Positions 8,961-17,671 are shown, numbered from the stretch's first letter. The stretch: 34,304 nt of DNA from an uncultured Gammaproteobacteria bacterium (GCA_913030615.1 CAJWCW010000010.1:1-34304), one strand, 5' to 3'. Translations and numbers: made by a program. Notes: a model not told the origin generated them from the sequence alone.

Positions 8961-9065
8961 CCCGGTATTGACGAGGGGTCGTTGTTGAACGAAGGTATTG
9001 GGCTTACTCGGACATCTCCATCAAGAAATGCGCCGACGGAAAATGAGAATTCTGAGGAGTCTGTG

Positions 9066-9893
9066 ATGGCGGCAACTATTCAGAGCGTTGCTCGTGATTC
9101 AACGATAAACGCAGAACTATTATCGGGTTACACGGGCGTTCGTATTACTGGTTTATCCCTCGGCTCAATGACCAACAAAGAAGTCGAAGAAGTCCGGCGA
9201 TTGGTCTCCGAATACTGCGTCGCGGTATTTCCAGATCAGTTCTTACCCCCCGATCAACACGTTGAGGTGATTGCTCGTTTCGGAGACGTGACAGTGACCC
9301 CTGGGGTTGACCTGCATCCGGACTACGAAAATCTACACGTGGTTCGCAGCTATATCGACGGTGATCGGCCCGTCTCAGGCGGCTTCCATACGGACACATG
9401 CTTTGTCGACCGACCACCTGCGTACACGTCGCTCAACGCTATTGAGATACCGGAACACGGCGGTGATACAGTCTTTGCTAACCAATACCTTGCCTACGAC
9501 ACCTTGTCCGACGTAATGAAATCGTGGCTCAAGGGACTACGTTTTAAACATGTGGTCAGTGGTACGGATCGACCTGAGGAAGTCCCCAATCCAGTCTGGC
9601 ATCCGGCGGTCAGAACAAACCCCGTGACCGATCGTAAGGCGCTGTACGTCACATTTGCTGCGCGCTGCATTGAAGCAGAGGGTATGACGCCTGAGGAAGG
9701 AGCGAATTTAATTCGCTTCCTCTACCAGCACTCGCTCGCCAATCATGCGATGTATCGACACCGATGGCGAGCGGGGGACTTCGTTATGTGGGACAACCGT
9801 TGTTCGCTGCACGCCGCGGTCTATGACCACGGCGAACAACCTCGAACGTTGTATCGGGCTATGTGCGAGGGCGAGCGGCCCTACGAAGATTAA
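9066..9893 (+). CDS. TauD/TfdA family Fe(II)/2-oxoglutarate dioxygenase
   Basis: 275 residues with the jelly-roll dioxygenase pattern. The iron ligands are H108-x-D110 in 'GGFHTDTCF' and the distal H249 in 'RCSLHAAVYD'; the 2-oxoglutarate-binding Arg is R260 or R264. Family members hydroxylate taurine, phenoxyalkanoates, sulfate esters and related small molecules with release of succinate and CO2; the substrate here is unknown. ATG 9066 is preferred, with GAGGAG six bases upstream; an in-frame TTG at 8982 would add 28 low-complexity residues. It converges with the Arg-rich secreted protein gene, 19 bases apart. It belongs to the typical 'TfdA' branch by 'WDNRCSLHAA'. Confidence 0.93.
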   Translation: MAATIQSVARDSTINAELLSGYTGVRITGLSLGSMTNKEVEEVRRLVSEYCVAVFPDQFLPPDQHVEVIARFGDVTVTPGVDLHPDYENLHVVRSYIDGDRPVSGGFHTDTCFVDRPPAYTSLNAIEIPEHGGDTVFANQYLAYDTLSDVMKSWLKGLRFKHVVSGTDRPEEVPNPVWHPAVRTNPVTDRKALYVTFAARCIEAEGMTPEEGANLIRFLYQHSLANHAMYRHRWRAGDFVMWDNRCSLHAAVYDHGEQPRTLYRAMCEGERPYED

Positions 9894-9912
9894 ACAGAAC
9901 GAAACCCGATCG

Positions 9913-10332
9913 TTAATCTGATGGCCGTTCGGGTCGACCACGACCCGGGCGACGATTTCGATCACCACGTCGTGCGTTTTCACGACGCGTTTGCATCCTT
10001 TCTCGTGCGGTCTGACGTTCTGTCTCGGACATGGATTCCCACCGTTCACGCTGGCGTTGGCGGTGCTCCTGTCGACGCTGTTCACGTGCCTCACGAGCGG
10101 CGGTTCGATCGGCATCCGTTCCACGCGGTGGAGGCCGTCCCCGATCACCATGATCTCCCGGTCTTGGTCTTCGAGGCCCACGAGCATCGCCGCCCGGGTT
10201 ACCTCGAGGTGGACGCGCATCACGAGGCGTATCACGATCATCAAAGCCGGGCACAGCACGTTCACGAGCTAAGCCATCAGGCGCCATCAATAGACAAAGT
10301 GCAGCCACTGGGATCAGCAACAACTTGGACAT
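9913..10332 (-). CDS. Small Arg-rich secreted protein
   Basis: 139 residues starting at ATG 10332 (frame open to 10377 but no better start). A clear signal peptide (MSKLLLIPVAALCLL, cleavage near residue 22) is followed by a low-complexity, highly basic chain rich in Arg, Pro, Gly and Asp. I count about 35 Arg in 139 residues, and no Lys in the mature part. The C-terminal third has 'ERWESMSETERQTARERMQTRRE', resembling the helical repeats of DUF3106-type periplasmic proteins, but the match is by eye only. No function is known. Possibly an envelope or nucleic-acid/polyanion-binding protein (inference). It is divergent from the large repeat protein gene, sharing a 176-base upstream region that contains short inverted repeats (10366-10379, 10442-10456). 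Confidence 0.7.
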   Translation of the reverse strand: MSKLLLIPVAALCLLMAPDGLARERAVPGFDDRDTPRDARPPRGNPGGDARGPRRPRPGDHGDRGRPPPRGTDADRTAAREAREQRRQEHRQRQRERWESMSETERQTARERMQTRRENARRGDRNRRPGRGRPERPSD

Positions 10333-10508
10333 AATTTTTCTCTTGTTGATAGATCTACTCAAACAACTTGTACGCAAGTAAGTACACGATTGGTCGCTAT
10401 TTTAGAATATTTTCGTCAACAAAAGATCCTCCAATCCTTTTGACGCGCAGAGCGTCGAAACGTAGCGTTAACGGCGCTTACACACCTCTAATGGAATGTT
10501 GGTGAACG

Positions 10509-12782
10509 GTGGCGTCGATGCGTCGACATAATTTATGGCTATTGGCCGTTTTGGGTGCGAATTACGTTGGCGGGGCTGACTACACGGTGGCGGGCGGCGA
10601 TGCACACACCTGCGCGATCGATGACTTCGCGGTCGTCTGTTGGGGCTCTAACGAATTTGGGCAAACCGATGTCCCAGCCTTAACCAACCCCACCATGGTC
10701 GCTACAGGAGACTCTTACACATGCGCCCTACATGACGAGGGCGTAGCGTGTTGGGGATACAACGGTAGCGGACAGACGACTGTTCCGGGATTGACTAATC
10801 CAACGCACATAAGTGCGGGTGGTTTTCACGCCTGTGCCCTTGATGATACTGGCGCCGTTTGTTGGGGTTGGAACGAGGAAGGGCAAACGACCATTCCGGT
10901 ACTCACGAATCCGCAAACGCTAGATGCGGGAGGCATGCATACCTGTGCGCTGGATGACACGGGAATTGTTTGTTGGGGATATGACGCTTACGGACAATCT
11001 GCCGTCCCGAATCTACAAAATCCAACCAAAGTGAGCGCCGGTGGCCTTCATACTTGCGGGTTGGATGATTCAGGGATTCATTGTTGGGGCTACAACAGCG
11101 AAGGCCAAACCGAAGTTCCACCATTAAGTCGTCCAAAAGACATTACGGCCGGTTGGGACTTTAACTGCGCACTCGATGACTCTGGAGCGATCTGCTGGGG
11201 GTTTAACGAGCATGAACAAACGACCGTCCCAGCTCTAACCAATCCCACGAAGATTGATGCGGGTGAGTCGCACGTCTGCGTTATGGCTAACGCGGGTTTC
11301 AAATGCTGGGGTTGGAATGATTCAGGGCAAACCGAGATCCCCATCCTCAGCAACCCGACTCAAGTCCGGGCAGGCGATATGCACACGTGCGCGATCACAG
11401 ATGGGGAACTGCTGTGCTGGGGATCAAACGATTACGGTCAAACGAGTGTTCCACGTCTAACTGTCCCATCCTGGGTTGGAACTGGCGACGCGCACAGCTG
11501 CGCGATCGCTCATGAGGGCGTTAAATGCTGGGGATCAAACAGCGATGGGCAAACCGACATACCGTCGCTGACCGCCGCGCAGCAAGTTGAAGGCGGCGCG
11601 TTCCATAGTTGCGCCCTCGTCGAAGATGGCATCACCTGCTGGGGCGATAACAGCGACGGTCAGAGTGAAGCACCTGAACTTAGCAATCCGACCCAAATAA
11701 GTGCTGGTGCCTTTCATTCTTGTGCGGTCGCGGACTCAGGAATCACCTGCTGGGGATTTAACGGCGACAGCCAAACCGACACGCCCATTCTAGATAGTCC
11801 GAGTCAGGTCAGTGCGGGTGGATTTCATACGTGTGGGCTCGATCACGCGGGCGTCAGCTGTTGGGGCTATAACGGCGACGGCCAGACAGACGTTCCTGCA
11901 TTGAGCAATCCGACCGAGGTCCATGCCGGTGACAGCTTCAGTTGCGCAATCGACGATACCGGCGTGGTCTGCTGGGGTAACAATGAATTCAATCAACTGA
12001 TGACTCCGGATCTATTGAGCCCAAACAAACTGACGGCTGGCCGTTTTCATGGCTGCACCATTAGAGGAACCTCCATTGCGTGTTGGGGACGGAATAGCGC
12101 GGGGCAGACCAACGTCCCCGGTGTCGTTTTCGATCGCGACAAAGACGGCGTCAGTAATCGACTAGATACGGACAACGACAATGACGGCACCCTAGACGAC
12201 CTCGACGCGTTTCCCTTCAACGCGTCAGAAACCGAGGATACCGACGGAGACGGAGTAGGGGACAACGCTGACGTGTTTCCCGAAGACGCAACGGAAACGC
12301 TCGACACCGATGGGGATGGTATCGGTGACACGGCCGATACCGACGACGACGGAGACGAGGTAACCGATGATCAAGAAGTCATGGACGGCACGGACCCGCT
12401 TAATCGATACGACTGCAGTAGTTGTTTTCATTTTGATATTGACGTTGACGGGGATACCACGGCGCTAACGGACGGCCTTTTGGTGCTTAGGCATCTTTTT
12501 GGGTTCGCCGGGACAACACTCACAGATGGAGCTCTCGCCTCCTCGGCTGCTCGCTCGGATGGTGAAACCATCGTTTCCTACCTCAACAACAACACGGAGA
12601 ATTTGGATATTGATGGCGACGGTTCGACGAGCGCACTAACCGATGGTCTCTTATTGCTGCGTTATCTCTTCGGCTTCGATGGGGCAACTCTAGTTGACGG
12701 CGCCCTCGGTGATAGCGCTACCCGTGAAACCGCCGAAGACATCAAATCCTATATTCAAGAACGAATTTCGACGGATACGTGA
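10509..12782 (+). CDS. Secreted RCC1-like repeat protein with calcium-binding TSP3 and dockerin-like C-terminus
   Basis: 757 residues. An N-terminal hydrophobic signal (about 1-23) is followed by 14 repeats of 37 residues (35-539). Each has two cysteines nine residues apart in the pattern 'C.(I/L)DD.G..CWG.N..GQT.VP.L..P', like RCC1-type (RCC1_2) repeats and likely disulfide-linked. Residues about 540-637 are Asp-rich thrombospondin type-3-like calcium repeats ('DTDGDGVGDNADVFP', twice). Residues about 640-757 hold two dockerin-like repeats ('DIDGDG...ALTDGLLLLRYLFGF'). The start is GTG 10509 or ATG 10518; neither has a strong ribosome binding site. It is probably extracellular or surface-associated, perhaps binding carbohydrate or a partner through the repeats, but this is not shown. 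A candidate terminator follows at 12791. Confidence 0.9.
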   Translation: MASMRRHNLWLLAVLGANYVGGADYTVAGGDAHTCAIDDFAVVCWGSNEFGQTDVPALTNPTMVATGDSYTCALHDEGVACWGYNGSGQTTVPGLTNPTHISAGGFHACALDDTGAVCWGWNEEGQTTIPVLTNPQTLDAGGMHTCALDDTGIVCWGYDAYGQSAVPNLQNPTKVSAGGLHTCGLDDSGIHCWGYNSEGQTEVPPLSRPKDITAGWDFNCALDDSGAICWGFNEHEQTTVPALTNPTKIDAGESHVCVMANAGFKCWGWNDSGQTEIPILSNPTQVRAGDMHTCAITDGELLCWGSNDYGQTSVPRLTVPSWVGTGDAHSCAIAHEGVKCWGSNSDGQTDIPSLTAAQQVEGGAFHSCALVEDGITCWGDNSDGQSEAPELSNPTQISAGAFHSCAVADSGITCWGFNGDSQTDTPILDSPSQVSAGGFHTCGLDHAGVSCWGYNGDGQTDVPALSNPTEVHAGDSFSCAIDDTGVVCWGNNEFNQLMTPDLLSPNKLTAGRFHGCTIRGTSIACWGRNSAGQTNVPGVVFDRDKDGVSNRLDTDNDNDGTLDDLDAFPFNASETEDTDGDGVGDNADVFPEDATETLDTDGDGIGDTADTDDDGDEVTDDQEVMDGTDPLNRYDCSSCFHFDIDVDGDTTALTDGLLVLRHLFGFAGTTLTDGALASSAARSDGETIVSYLNNNTENLDIDGDGSTSALTDGLLLLRYLFGFDGATLVDGALGDSATRETAEDIKSYIQERISTDT
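10611..12125 (+). repeat. 14 tandem 111-base coding repeats (37 aa units)
   Basis: Fourteen in-register units of 37 codons, the last one truncated to 24 codons. All units carry the CWG core except for minor changes; units differ at many third positions, so they are diverged rather than recently duplicated. The count is two sets of seven, the usual number of blades in an RCC1 propeller. In-register lengths are constant across the array, which suggests selection on the fold. Confidence 0.85.
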
Positions 12783-12790
12783 GCCAAGGC

Positions 12791-12812
12791 TAGTCCACGC
12801 CAACCGTGGCTA
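12791..12812 (+). terminator. Candidate hairpin after the repeat protein
   Basis: Stem CCACG 12795-12799 pairs with CGTGG 12805-12809 around a five-base loop; TAG/CTA extends it across one bulged T. It lies just after the stop at 12782. No T-run follows, so an intrinsic terminator is only possible. Confidence 0.3.
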
Positions 12813-12891
12813 CTGATCGAGTGAAGTGTCGTCCTGGATGTCCCGAGGCATCCTGGATAAGCTTCATAGAAGATAAAAAAGTGGATACATC

Positions 12892-13806
12892 ATGTTTGGA
12901 TCACAGCTAGTCAACGAACAAGCCACTTGGGACCAGATCAAAGCAGTCCTTGAGGTGATGGACTCCGGTCGTTGGACCAGCGTTTTTGCCTACGATCATT
13001 TCATTCCGCCATGGCACCACACCGACGAGATCATGGAGCATGAATTCCTGAATACGCTCGAGGGTTGGTCATTGCTAGCTGCATGCGCGGCCGTTACCGA
13101 GAATCTCAAACTTGGCATTCTCGTCGCCGGAAATACATACCGTAATCCTGGCTTGATGGCAAAAATGGCGGCCACGGTAGACGTTGTTGCGCCGGGTCGA
13201 GTTATGCTTGGAATCGGTGCGGGATGGAACGTTAGAGAGCACCAGGCCTATGGATGGGAATTCCCCTCCATGCGCGAACGCTCGGACCGACTCGAAGAAG
13301 CGTGTGAACTCATTCGCAAGCTTTTCCACTCGGATCCTGAAGAAAGGATCGACTACGACGGCAAATATTACCAACTCAAACAGGCGGCCTTTGCGCCTAA
13401 AAGTGGCAACGGCGAGCCGATCCCAATCATGGTGGGCGGTACTGGTGAAAAACGCACGCTTAAGACACTCGCTATGTATGGTGACATCATGAACGTGATC
13501 GCTAGCCCCGAACGAGTGAAACATTTATCAGGGGTTTTGGAGAAGCATTGTGAAGCCGTTGGACGCGATCCGACAGAAATCCAGAAGACGGTTCATGTAC
13601 CCATTCGTATCGTTCACGATGAAAAAAAAGCTGAAGAGATTCGTGGTGAGAACGCCTGGTCGATGATCGGATCACCCCAGTACGTGATCGACCGAATCGG
13701 GGATTTCCTGGACGTGGGCATTACCGAGTTCACACCCCAGATCCGACCTCAGCGGCCCGAGATATATCAGGAACTCGACGAAGAGGTGTTTTCCGCCTTT
13801 GATTGA
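12892..13806 (+). CDS. LLM-class flavin-dependent oxidoreductase
   Basis: 304 residues of the bacterial luciferase-like TIM barrel. Landmarks are 'VFAYDHF' near the N-terminus, 'LKLGILVAGNTYRNPGLMAKMAATVDVVAPGRVMLGIGAGW', and 'IPIMVGGTGEKRTLKTLAMYGD'. These are typical of F420- or FMN-dependent LLM enzymes. Homologues are annotated as F420-dependent in actinobacteria, but in this background FMN or F420 cannot be decided. It sits between the repeat protein and TauD gene 2. The reaction is an oxidation of an unknown substrate. No clear ribosome binding site beyond a weak GTGG is seen. It converges with the small gene ending at 13837. Confidence 0.92.
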   Translation: MFGSQLVNEQATWDQIKAVLEVMDSGRWTSVFAYDHFIPPWHHTDEIMEHEFLNTLEGWSLLAACAAVTENLKLGILVAGNTYRNPGLMAKMAATVDVVAPGRVMLGIGAGWNVREHQAYGWEFPSMRERSDRLEEACELIRKLFHSDPEERIDYDGKYYQLKQAAFAPKSGNGEPIPIMVGGTGEKRTLKTLAMYGDIMNVIASPERVKHLSGVLEKHCEAVGRDPTEIQKTVHVPIRIVHDEKKAEEIRGENAWSMIGSPQYVIDRIGDFLDVGITEFTPQIRPQRPEIYQELDEEVFSAFD

Positions 13807-13836
13807 CCGCTGAGGGGATTAGTCGATCGAACGCAT

Positions 13837-14076
13837 TCATTCCAGTTCTTCGGATAGTTCAGCAATGAGCTCCTTTAGTGCGTCAGCAGCTTCGTCCACG
13901 AGCAGATTGGATTTCCCAAGGCGGGGGAACGACATACTTTCGTCATTCGCATAATCAGGCGCTTCCTTAATGGGTTCGCTCCAATCACCTAGTCTGAGCG
14001 CTTCGCCAATACGATCAATAGCACCCGCTAATTTCTCGATAACGATCTCGTTACGACGATTCAATTGTCCTGACAT
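13837..14076 (-). CDS. Small hypothetical protein, 79 aa
   Basis: The start is ATG 14076, with GGGAG six bases upstream; a GTG three bases further up is also in frame. The chain is mostly helical: an N-terminal helix (EIVIEKLAGAIDRIGEALRLG), a linker rich in D, E, S and P, and a C-terminal acidic helix (DEAADALKELIAELSEELE) that may be a coiled coil. Soluble, with no signal peptide or known domain. It is convergent with the LLM gene and divergent from TauD gene 2. The good ribosome binding site and helix pattern support a real gene. Confidence 0.6.
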   Translation of the reverse strand: MSGQLNRRNEIVIEKLAGAIDRIGEALRLGDWSEPIKEAPDYANDESMSFPRLGKSNLLVDEAADALKELIAELSEELE

Positions 14077-14177
14077 CACTGTCTCCCAGCGCGTGACAAC
14101 GTAGGCTCGATCTTAACGTTTCCACGAAAGACAAATGGCTTGCCGCTCAGGCCGCTATTAACGCTAAGATTCGTACC

Positions 14178-15065
14178 ATGTCGATAACGATAGAGCCCAA
14201 GGACGCCACGCTGGGTGCCTCGATCACGGGCATCGATTTAGCACAATTAGACGACGCGAGTTGGGACATCGTGAAACAAGCCTTTCTTGAATTCGGCGTA
14301 CTTATTTTTCCATCGCAGGCACTGTCCGACGATGCCCAAATCGCCTTTGCGTCGCGTTTTGGCGAATTGGAAACAGAACTGGCCGCTATCTCCAATGAAC
14401 GCCCAAACGGGGAGGTCGTTGACGATAACGACTTGCCTTATTGGATATTACGCGGGAACGAACGCTGGCATATTGATAGCTCCTTCAAACCACTTGCCGC
14501 CAAGGCGTCCTGCTTGACAGCCATGGCGGTACCCGAAAGCGGCGGTGAAACGCAGTGGGCCGATATGCGAGCCGGTTACGACGCCCTGACGGATGAGACA
14601 AAGCAGCGGATCGACGGACTCTGCGCTTTGCATTCCAATTACTATTCCCACGAGATGCTAGGGCAAGTTCCACGGACCGGTGATGGGTACGGGTTCCACA
14701 CGAAGGGTGCTCCTTTACGTCCGTTGGTTAAAACTCATCCAGAAACGAACAGAAAATCGCTTTATATCGGACGCCATGCGTATGGCATCCCTGGCATAAC
14801 AGAAGAACAATCCGAGAAACTTCTCGCGGAATTGATCGATTTAGCAGCTCAACCTCCGAGGGTCACCGAACATCACTGGCAACTCGGCGACCTCGCGATA
14901 TGGGACAACCGTCGAGTGCTGCATCGCGTTGCGCCTTACGATTATTCTCAGCCCAGAGTGATGCGTCATACCAGAGTCGCCGGAAATCCCGCAACTGAAT
15001 TAGCCGGTACGTTGCCAGACGTTCGCGCAACGATGTACCAACCCGGTCAGATAGCTCTCGAATAG
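14178..15065 (+). CDS. TauD/TfdA family Fe(II)/2-oxoglutarate dioxygenase, second copy
   Basis: 295 residues with iron ligands H98-x-D100 in 'WHIDSSF' and distal H249 in 'RRVLHRVAPYD', and a 2-oxoglutarate Arg at R260 or R263 in 'PRVMRHTRVAG'. 'GASITGIDLAQLDD' near the N-terminus is typical of TfdA/TauD. It resembles the phenoxyalkanoate/alkylsulfatase branch in general, but the substrate is not readable. The upstream ribosome binding site is weak. It is followed after 39 bases by the SDR gene, so the pair may be an oxygenase-dehydrogenase unit: hydroxylation then oxidation (inference). It differs clearly in sequence from the copy at 9066, so it is not a recent duplicate. Confidence 0.93.
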   Translation: MSITIEPKDATLGASITGIDLAQLDDASWDIVKQAFLEFGVLIFPSQALSDDAQIAFASRFGELETELAAISNERPNGEVVDDNDLPYWILRGNERWHIDSSFKPLAAKASCLTAMAVPESGGETQWADMRAGYDALTDETKQRIDGLCALHSNYYSHEMLGQVPRTGDGYGFHTKGAPLRPLVKTHPETNRKSLYIGRHAYGIPGITEEQSEKLLAELIDLAAQPPRVTEHHWQLGDLAIWDNRRVLHRVAPYDYSQPRVMRHTRVAGNPATELAGTLPDVRATMYQPGQIALE

Positions 15066-15104
15066 CGCAAGTCGAAACATAAGTATCGATAACTAGGACA
15101 ATCA

Positions 15105-16064
15105 ATGAGCGAACAACACCATACTGAGCCTCACAAAAATGCCCATGCTCGTATTGAGAATCTCTCGGGTGGCGTCGCCATCGTAACGGGAGGTGCCTCA
15201 GGTATTGGATATGCGCTGGTCGAAGCTGCAGTTACGCGAGGCATGCATGGCGTCATCGCGGATATCGAAACCGAAGCGATACAAGTAGCGGAGGACAACC
15301 TCAGCGCTGCAGCACACGCAGCGGGCGTCAAATTACTCGGCTGCACCGTGGATGTTTCATCCCAAGAGAGCGTGGCTGGACTCGCCGACACCGTAACCAG
15401 AGCGTTTCCTGATACCCCCATTTCCTTACTCTGCTGCAACGCGGGTGTTGGAGGTGGCGGTGGCGTGTTAACCGCGAGAGATATTGATTGGGACTTTGTC
15501 ATCGGCGTCAACGTCAAGGGCGTTGCGAATTGCGTACGAACTTTTGTTCCGAAAATGCTTTCGCAAAACGCTCCTGGCGCAATCGTAACAACCTCGTCGC
15601 AGGACGGTATCTGTTGCGCACAGGGCGTCTATGGCGTCACCAAACACGCGTGCGTCGCACTAACCGAGGCACTCTACAACGAGGTTCGAGGCGCACTTTC
15701 CGTGCACGTCCTATGCCCGAACGCAGTCGCTACAAACATCGTTACATCCGAACGGAACCGGCCAGTACGTTATGGCGGTATCGCCAAAGAAGCTCGGCCA
15801 AGTGACACCAAAGCAAACCCCATCGCCGAACGCTTTAAAGCCTTCGGTATGGCGCCATCTCGATGCGCCGACTTGGTTTTTGACGCAATTCAATCGGGCG
15901 AATTCTATATATTGGCTGAGGCAATCGATGATCCCGGGTACGTGCATCTTGAAGCGCAAACGCGGATGGACGCGATCCTCAACAAAGGTCTACCCTCTAG
16001 ACCCAAAAGCGAACTGTTAACCAAGGTATTCGATCTTCGCATTCCTCTTCCCGATAAGGAATAG
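15105..16064 (+). CDS. Short-chain dehydrogenase/reductase (SDR)
   Basis: 319 residues with the classical SDR motifs. TGGASGIG (28-35) binds the cofactor; D53 in 'VIADIE' suggests preference for NAD(H). NAG is at 112-114, the structural N136, S164 and the catalytic Y176-x3-K180. The C-terminus is about 50 residues longer than minimal SDRs. The start ATG 15105 has AGGA six bases upstream. It probably forms a unit with TauD gene 2, and may oxidise an alcohol made by the oxygenase. It converges with the TPR/TonB_C gene at 16106. Confidence 0.95.
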   Translation: MSEQHHTEPHKNAHARIENLSGGVAIVTGGASGIGYALVEAAVTRGMHGVIADIETEAIQVAEDNLSAAAHAAGVKLLGCTVDVSSQESVAGLADTVTRAFPDTPISLLCCNAGVGGGGGVLTARDIDWDFVIGVNVKGVANCVRTFVPKMLSQNAPGAIVTTSSQDGICCAQGVYGVTKHACVALTEALYNEVRGALSVHVLCPNAVATNIVTSERNRPVRYGGIAKEARPSDTKANPIAERFKAFGMAPSRCADLVFDAIQSGEFYILAEAIDDPGYVHLEAQTRMDAILNKGLPSRPKSELLTKVFDLRIPLPDKE

Positions 16065-16105
16065 ATCGAGGCCGTATAGCCGTGCAGCTCAGAACGGATC
16101 AACAG

Positions 16106-17230
16106 TCACTGATTAAAACTAAAGGCGATACGGTTGGTCACACCAACGACTTCAACGGGCACACCATTCGACACTTGCGGTATGTACCGAAATTGGAGCA
16201 CGGCGTCGATGGCTGCTTGATCAAAAATCTTAGGTGGGTTGGCGTCAACTACCATAGGATCACGAACGCCGCCCTCGCGTGTGACCGTAAATTCGAGCAG
16301 GACATAACCTTCGATGCCTCGGACTATCGCGCGACGCGGATAGACCGGCGATTTTTTGTAGATGGGCGTGTAGTTCGCATCTCGATCGCTGCTCGTGAGT
16401 AATCCTGCCGCCTGCAGATGTTCAGTCGCCTTTCCCTCGTCGCCAATCTCAAGGTAATTGATCGACAGTTTCTGATGTAGTGCGAATTGGTACCGAGTAA
16501 AACCCTCAACGTCCTCGCCGTCCCGAAGAATTCGTTCATACGCTTTCGTTTGTGCGTCTCCGTTCTTAAACGATGCAACGTTCATCGCGGCAATCAACGT
16601 GCGAACGTGCTTCCTACCGTATATTTCTTCATACAGATCTTCCGCCTCAACGCTGTAGCGACGACTGTCACGTAATCCAATCTTCGAGATATTTTGATAG
16701 AGATCCGCTAACAACGTAACTTCGTTACTGCGTTTCGCGATTCGTTCTGAGCGCCCAACCAAAATGTACATCTGCCGATGCCTCCTGGTTTGTTCATCTT
16801 CAAACACATTGCTTTGAACACCCTTAGCGAGCACCTGGATCAATAGCGTCATGGGTACTACCGTGTCATCCGCGTTCTCCCCGAATACGTCTCGGTAACG
16901 TGCAACCGCCAATTCGGCAACACGAAGTCCACGCCATCGGAAGCGTGCAGAAGCGTTAAGTGTTTTGGCTAGGTTGAATGAAAGAACCGCGGTATTGGGG
17001 TGATCCATACCGTAAATCTGCTCACCCAACTCGAGCGCTAAGGTGCCAAGGCGTTCTGCGTTAGGGAAGTCCCCTTGATCAGAGAATTGCTGATATTGGA
17101 TGTAGGTATCCTCGAGTTCCCTTTTAAGGCTAAAAAGGTCGCTGTTCCCATGCACGGGGGACGACAGCGTGACGATCGCAATCGCTCCCCACGCGATACC
17201 GACAAACATGTTCCCCGAATCAAAGCGCAT
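16106..17230 (-). CDS. TPR-TonB_C periplasmic protein (energy transducer TonB family)
   Basis: 374 residues. A signal peptide-like N-terminus (about 8-28) leads to a helical, TPR-like region (about 30-290, with motifs such as 'FPNAERLGTLALELGEQIYGMDHPNTAVLSFNLAKTL' in shortened form) and a C-terminal TonB domain (297-374, beginning YPRRAIVRGIEG, with 'EFTVTREGGV'). There is no proline-rich linker or clear N-terminal membrane anchor as in true TonB, so it is probably a periplasmic adaptor rather than an energy transducer. It follows the MAPEG gene by 21 bases on the same strand. Start at 17230 or ATG 17209. Compare the protein at 28503-29999, which has the domains in opposite order. Confidence 0.85.
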   Translation of the reverse strand: MRFDSGNMFVGIAWGAIAIVTLSSPVHGNSDLFSLKRELEDTYIQYQQFSDQGDFPNAERLGTLALELGEQIYGMDHPNTAVLSFNLAKTLNASARFRWRGLRVAELAVARYRDVFGENADDTVVPMTLLIQVLAKGVQSNVFEDEQTRRHRQMYILVGRSERIAKRSNEVTLLADLYQNISKIGLRDSRRYSVEAEDLYEEIYGRKHVRTLIAAMNVASFKNGDAQTKAYERILRDGEDVEGFTRYQFALHQKLSINYLEIGDEGKATEHLQAAGLLTSSDRDANYTPIYKKSPVYPRRAIVRGIEGYVLLEFTVTREGGVRDPMVVDANPPKIFDQAAIDAVLQFRYIPQVSNGVPVEVVGVTNRIAFSFNQ

Positions 17231-17251
17231 GTGTCTTGAAAAATCGCGCCG

Positions 17252-17671
17252 TTAACCTCCGAGCCATACGATGGCCTCTCGTACAATCATCGTGGCCAAA
17301 GCAAGGCTTGCACCCGTAAACATAATCAGTCTTGTCGCAACGTTATTGCTTGTGGCTTGCACGATGGAATGGACGACACGAAATCCAAAATATACCCATG
17401 CACATCGAACATGGATAAGGTCAACGTGTCCTGCGAGATGGATATACAAAGCCGCAGCATAGAAAAGAACAGGCTGCTCGAACAGGTGATTGTAGTTGTC
17501 GGTGATGTTCCGCATGCCAACGGGGATGTTTTGTCGCAACTCATCCGCGTGTTTGCCGGCTTGCAGGTTCGGAAAATTTTTCACGATTATCGGAAGACGT
17601 GACGCAAAAAGTGCAATCGTCATCACTAGCGTCAACACCAGCATCCCGAGTACGGGCGAGAGAATATCCAT
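17252..17671 (-). CDS. MAPEG family membrane protein
   Basis: 139 residues with four hydrophobic segments (about 3-25, 62-82, 87-105, 112-136). The family motif is present as 'ITDNYNHLFEQPVLFYAAALY' (56-76) and 'FRVVHSI' (97-103). MAPEG proteins are trimeric membrane proteins, some acting as glutathione transferases or peroxidases; many bacterial members are untested. ATG 17671 is favoured, with AGGAG nine bases upstream; the TTG at 17677 lies only three bases from that site. It is the first gene of a two-gene unit with the TPR/TonB_C gene, and divergent from the nuclease gene. Confidence 0.9.
   Translation of the reverse strand: MDILSPVLGMLVLTLVMTIALFASRLPIIVKNFPNLQAGKHADELRQNIPVGMRNITDNYNHLFEQPVLFYAAALYIHLAGHVDLIHVRCAWVYFGFRVVHSIVQATSNNVATRLIMFTGASLALATMIVREAIVWLGG

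Noticed and set aside
10611-12125. Tandem repeats as a CRISPR array or minisatellite
   Set aside because: The 111-base period is coding, in frame, and diverged at third positions, so it is a protein repeat.
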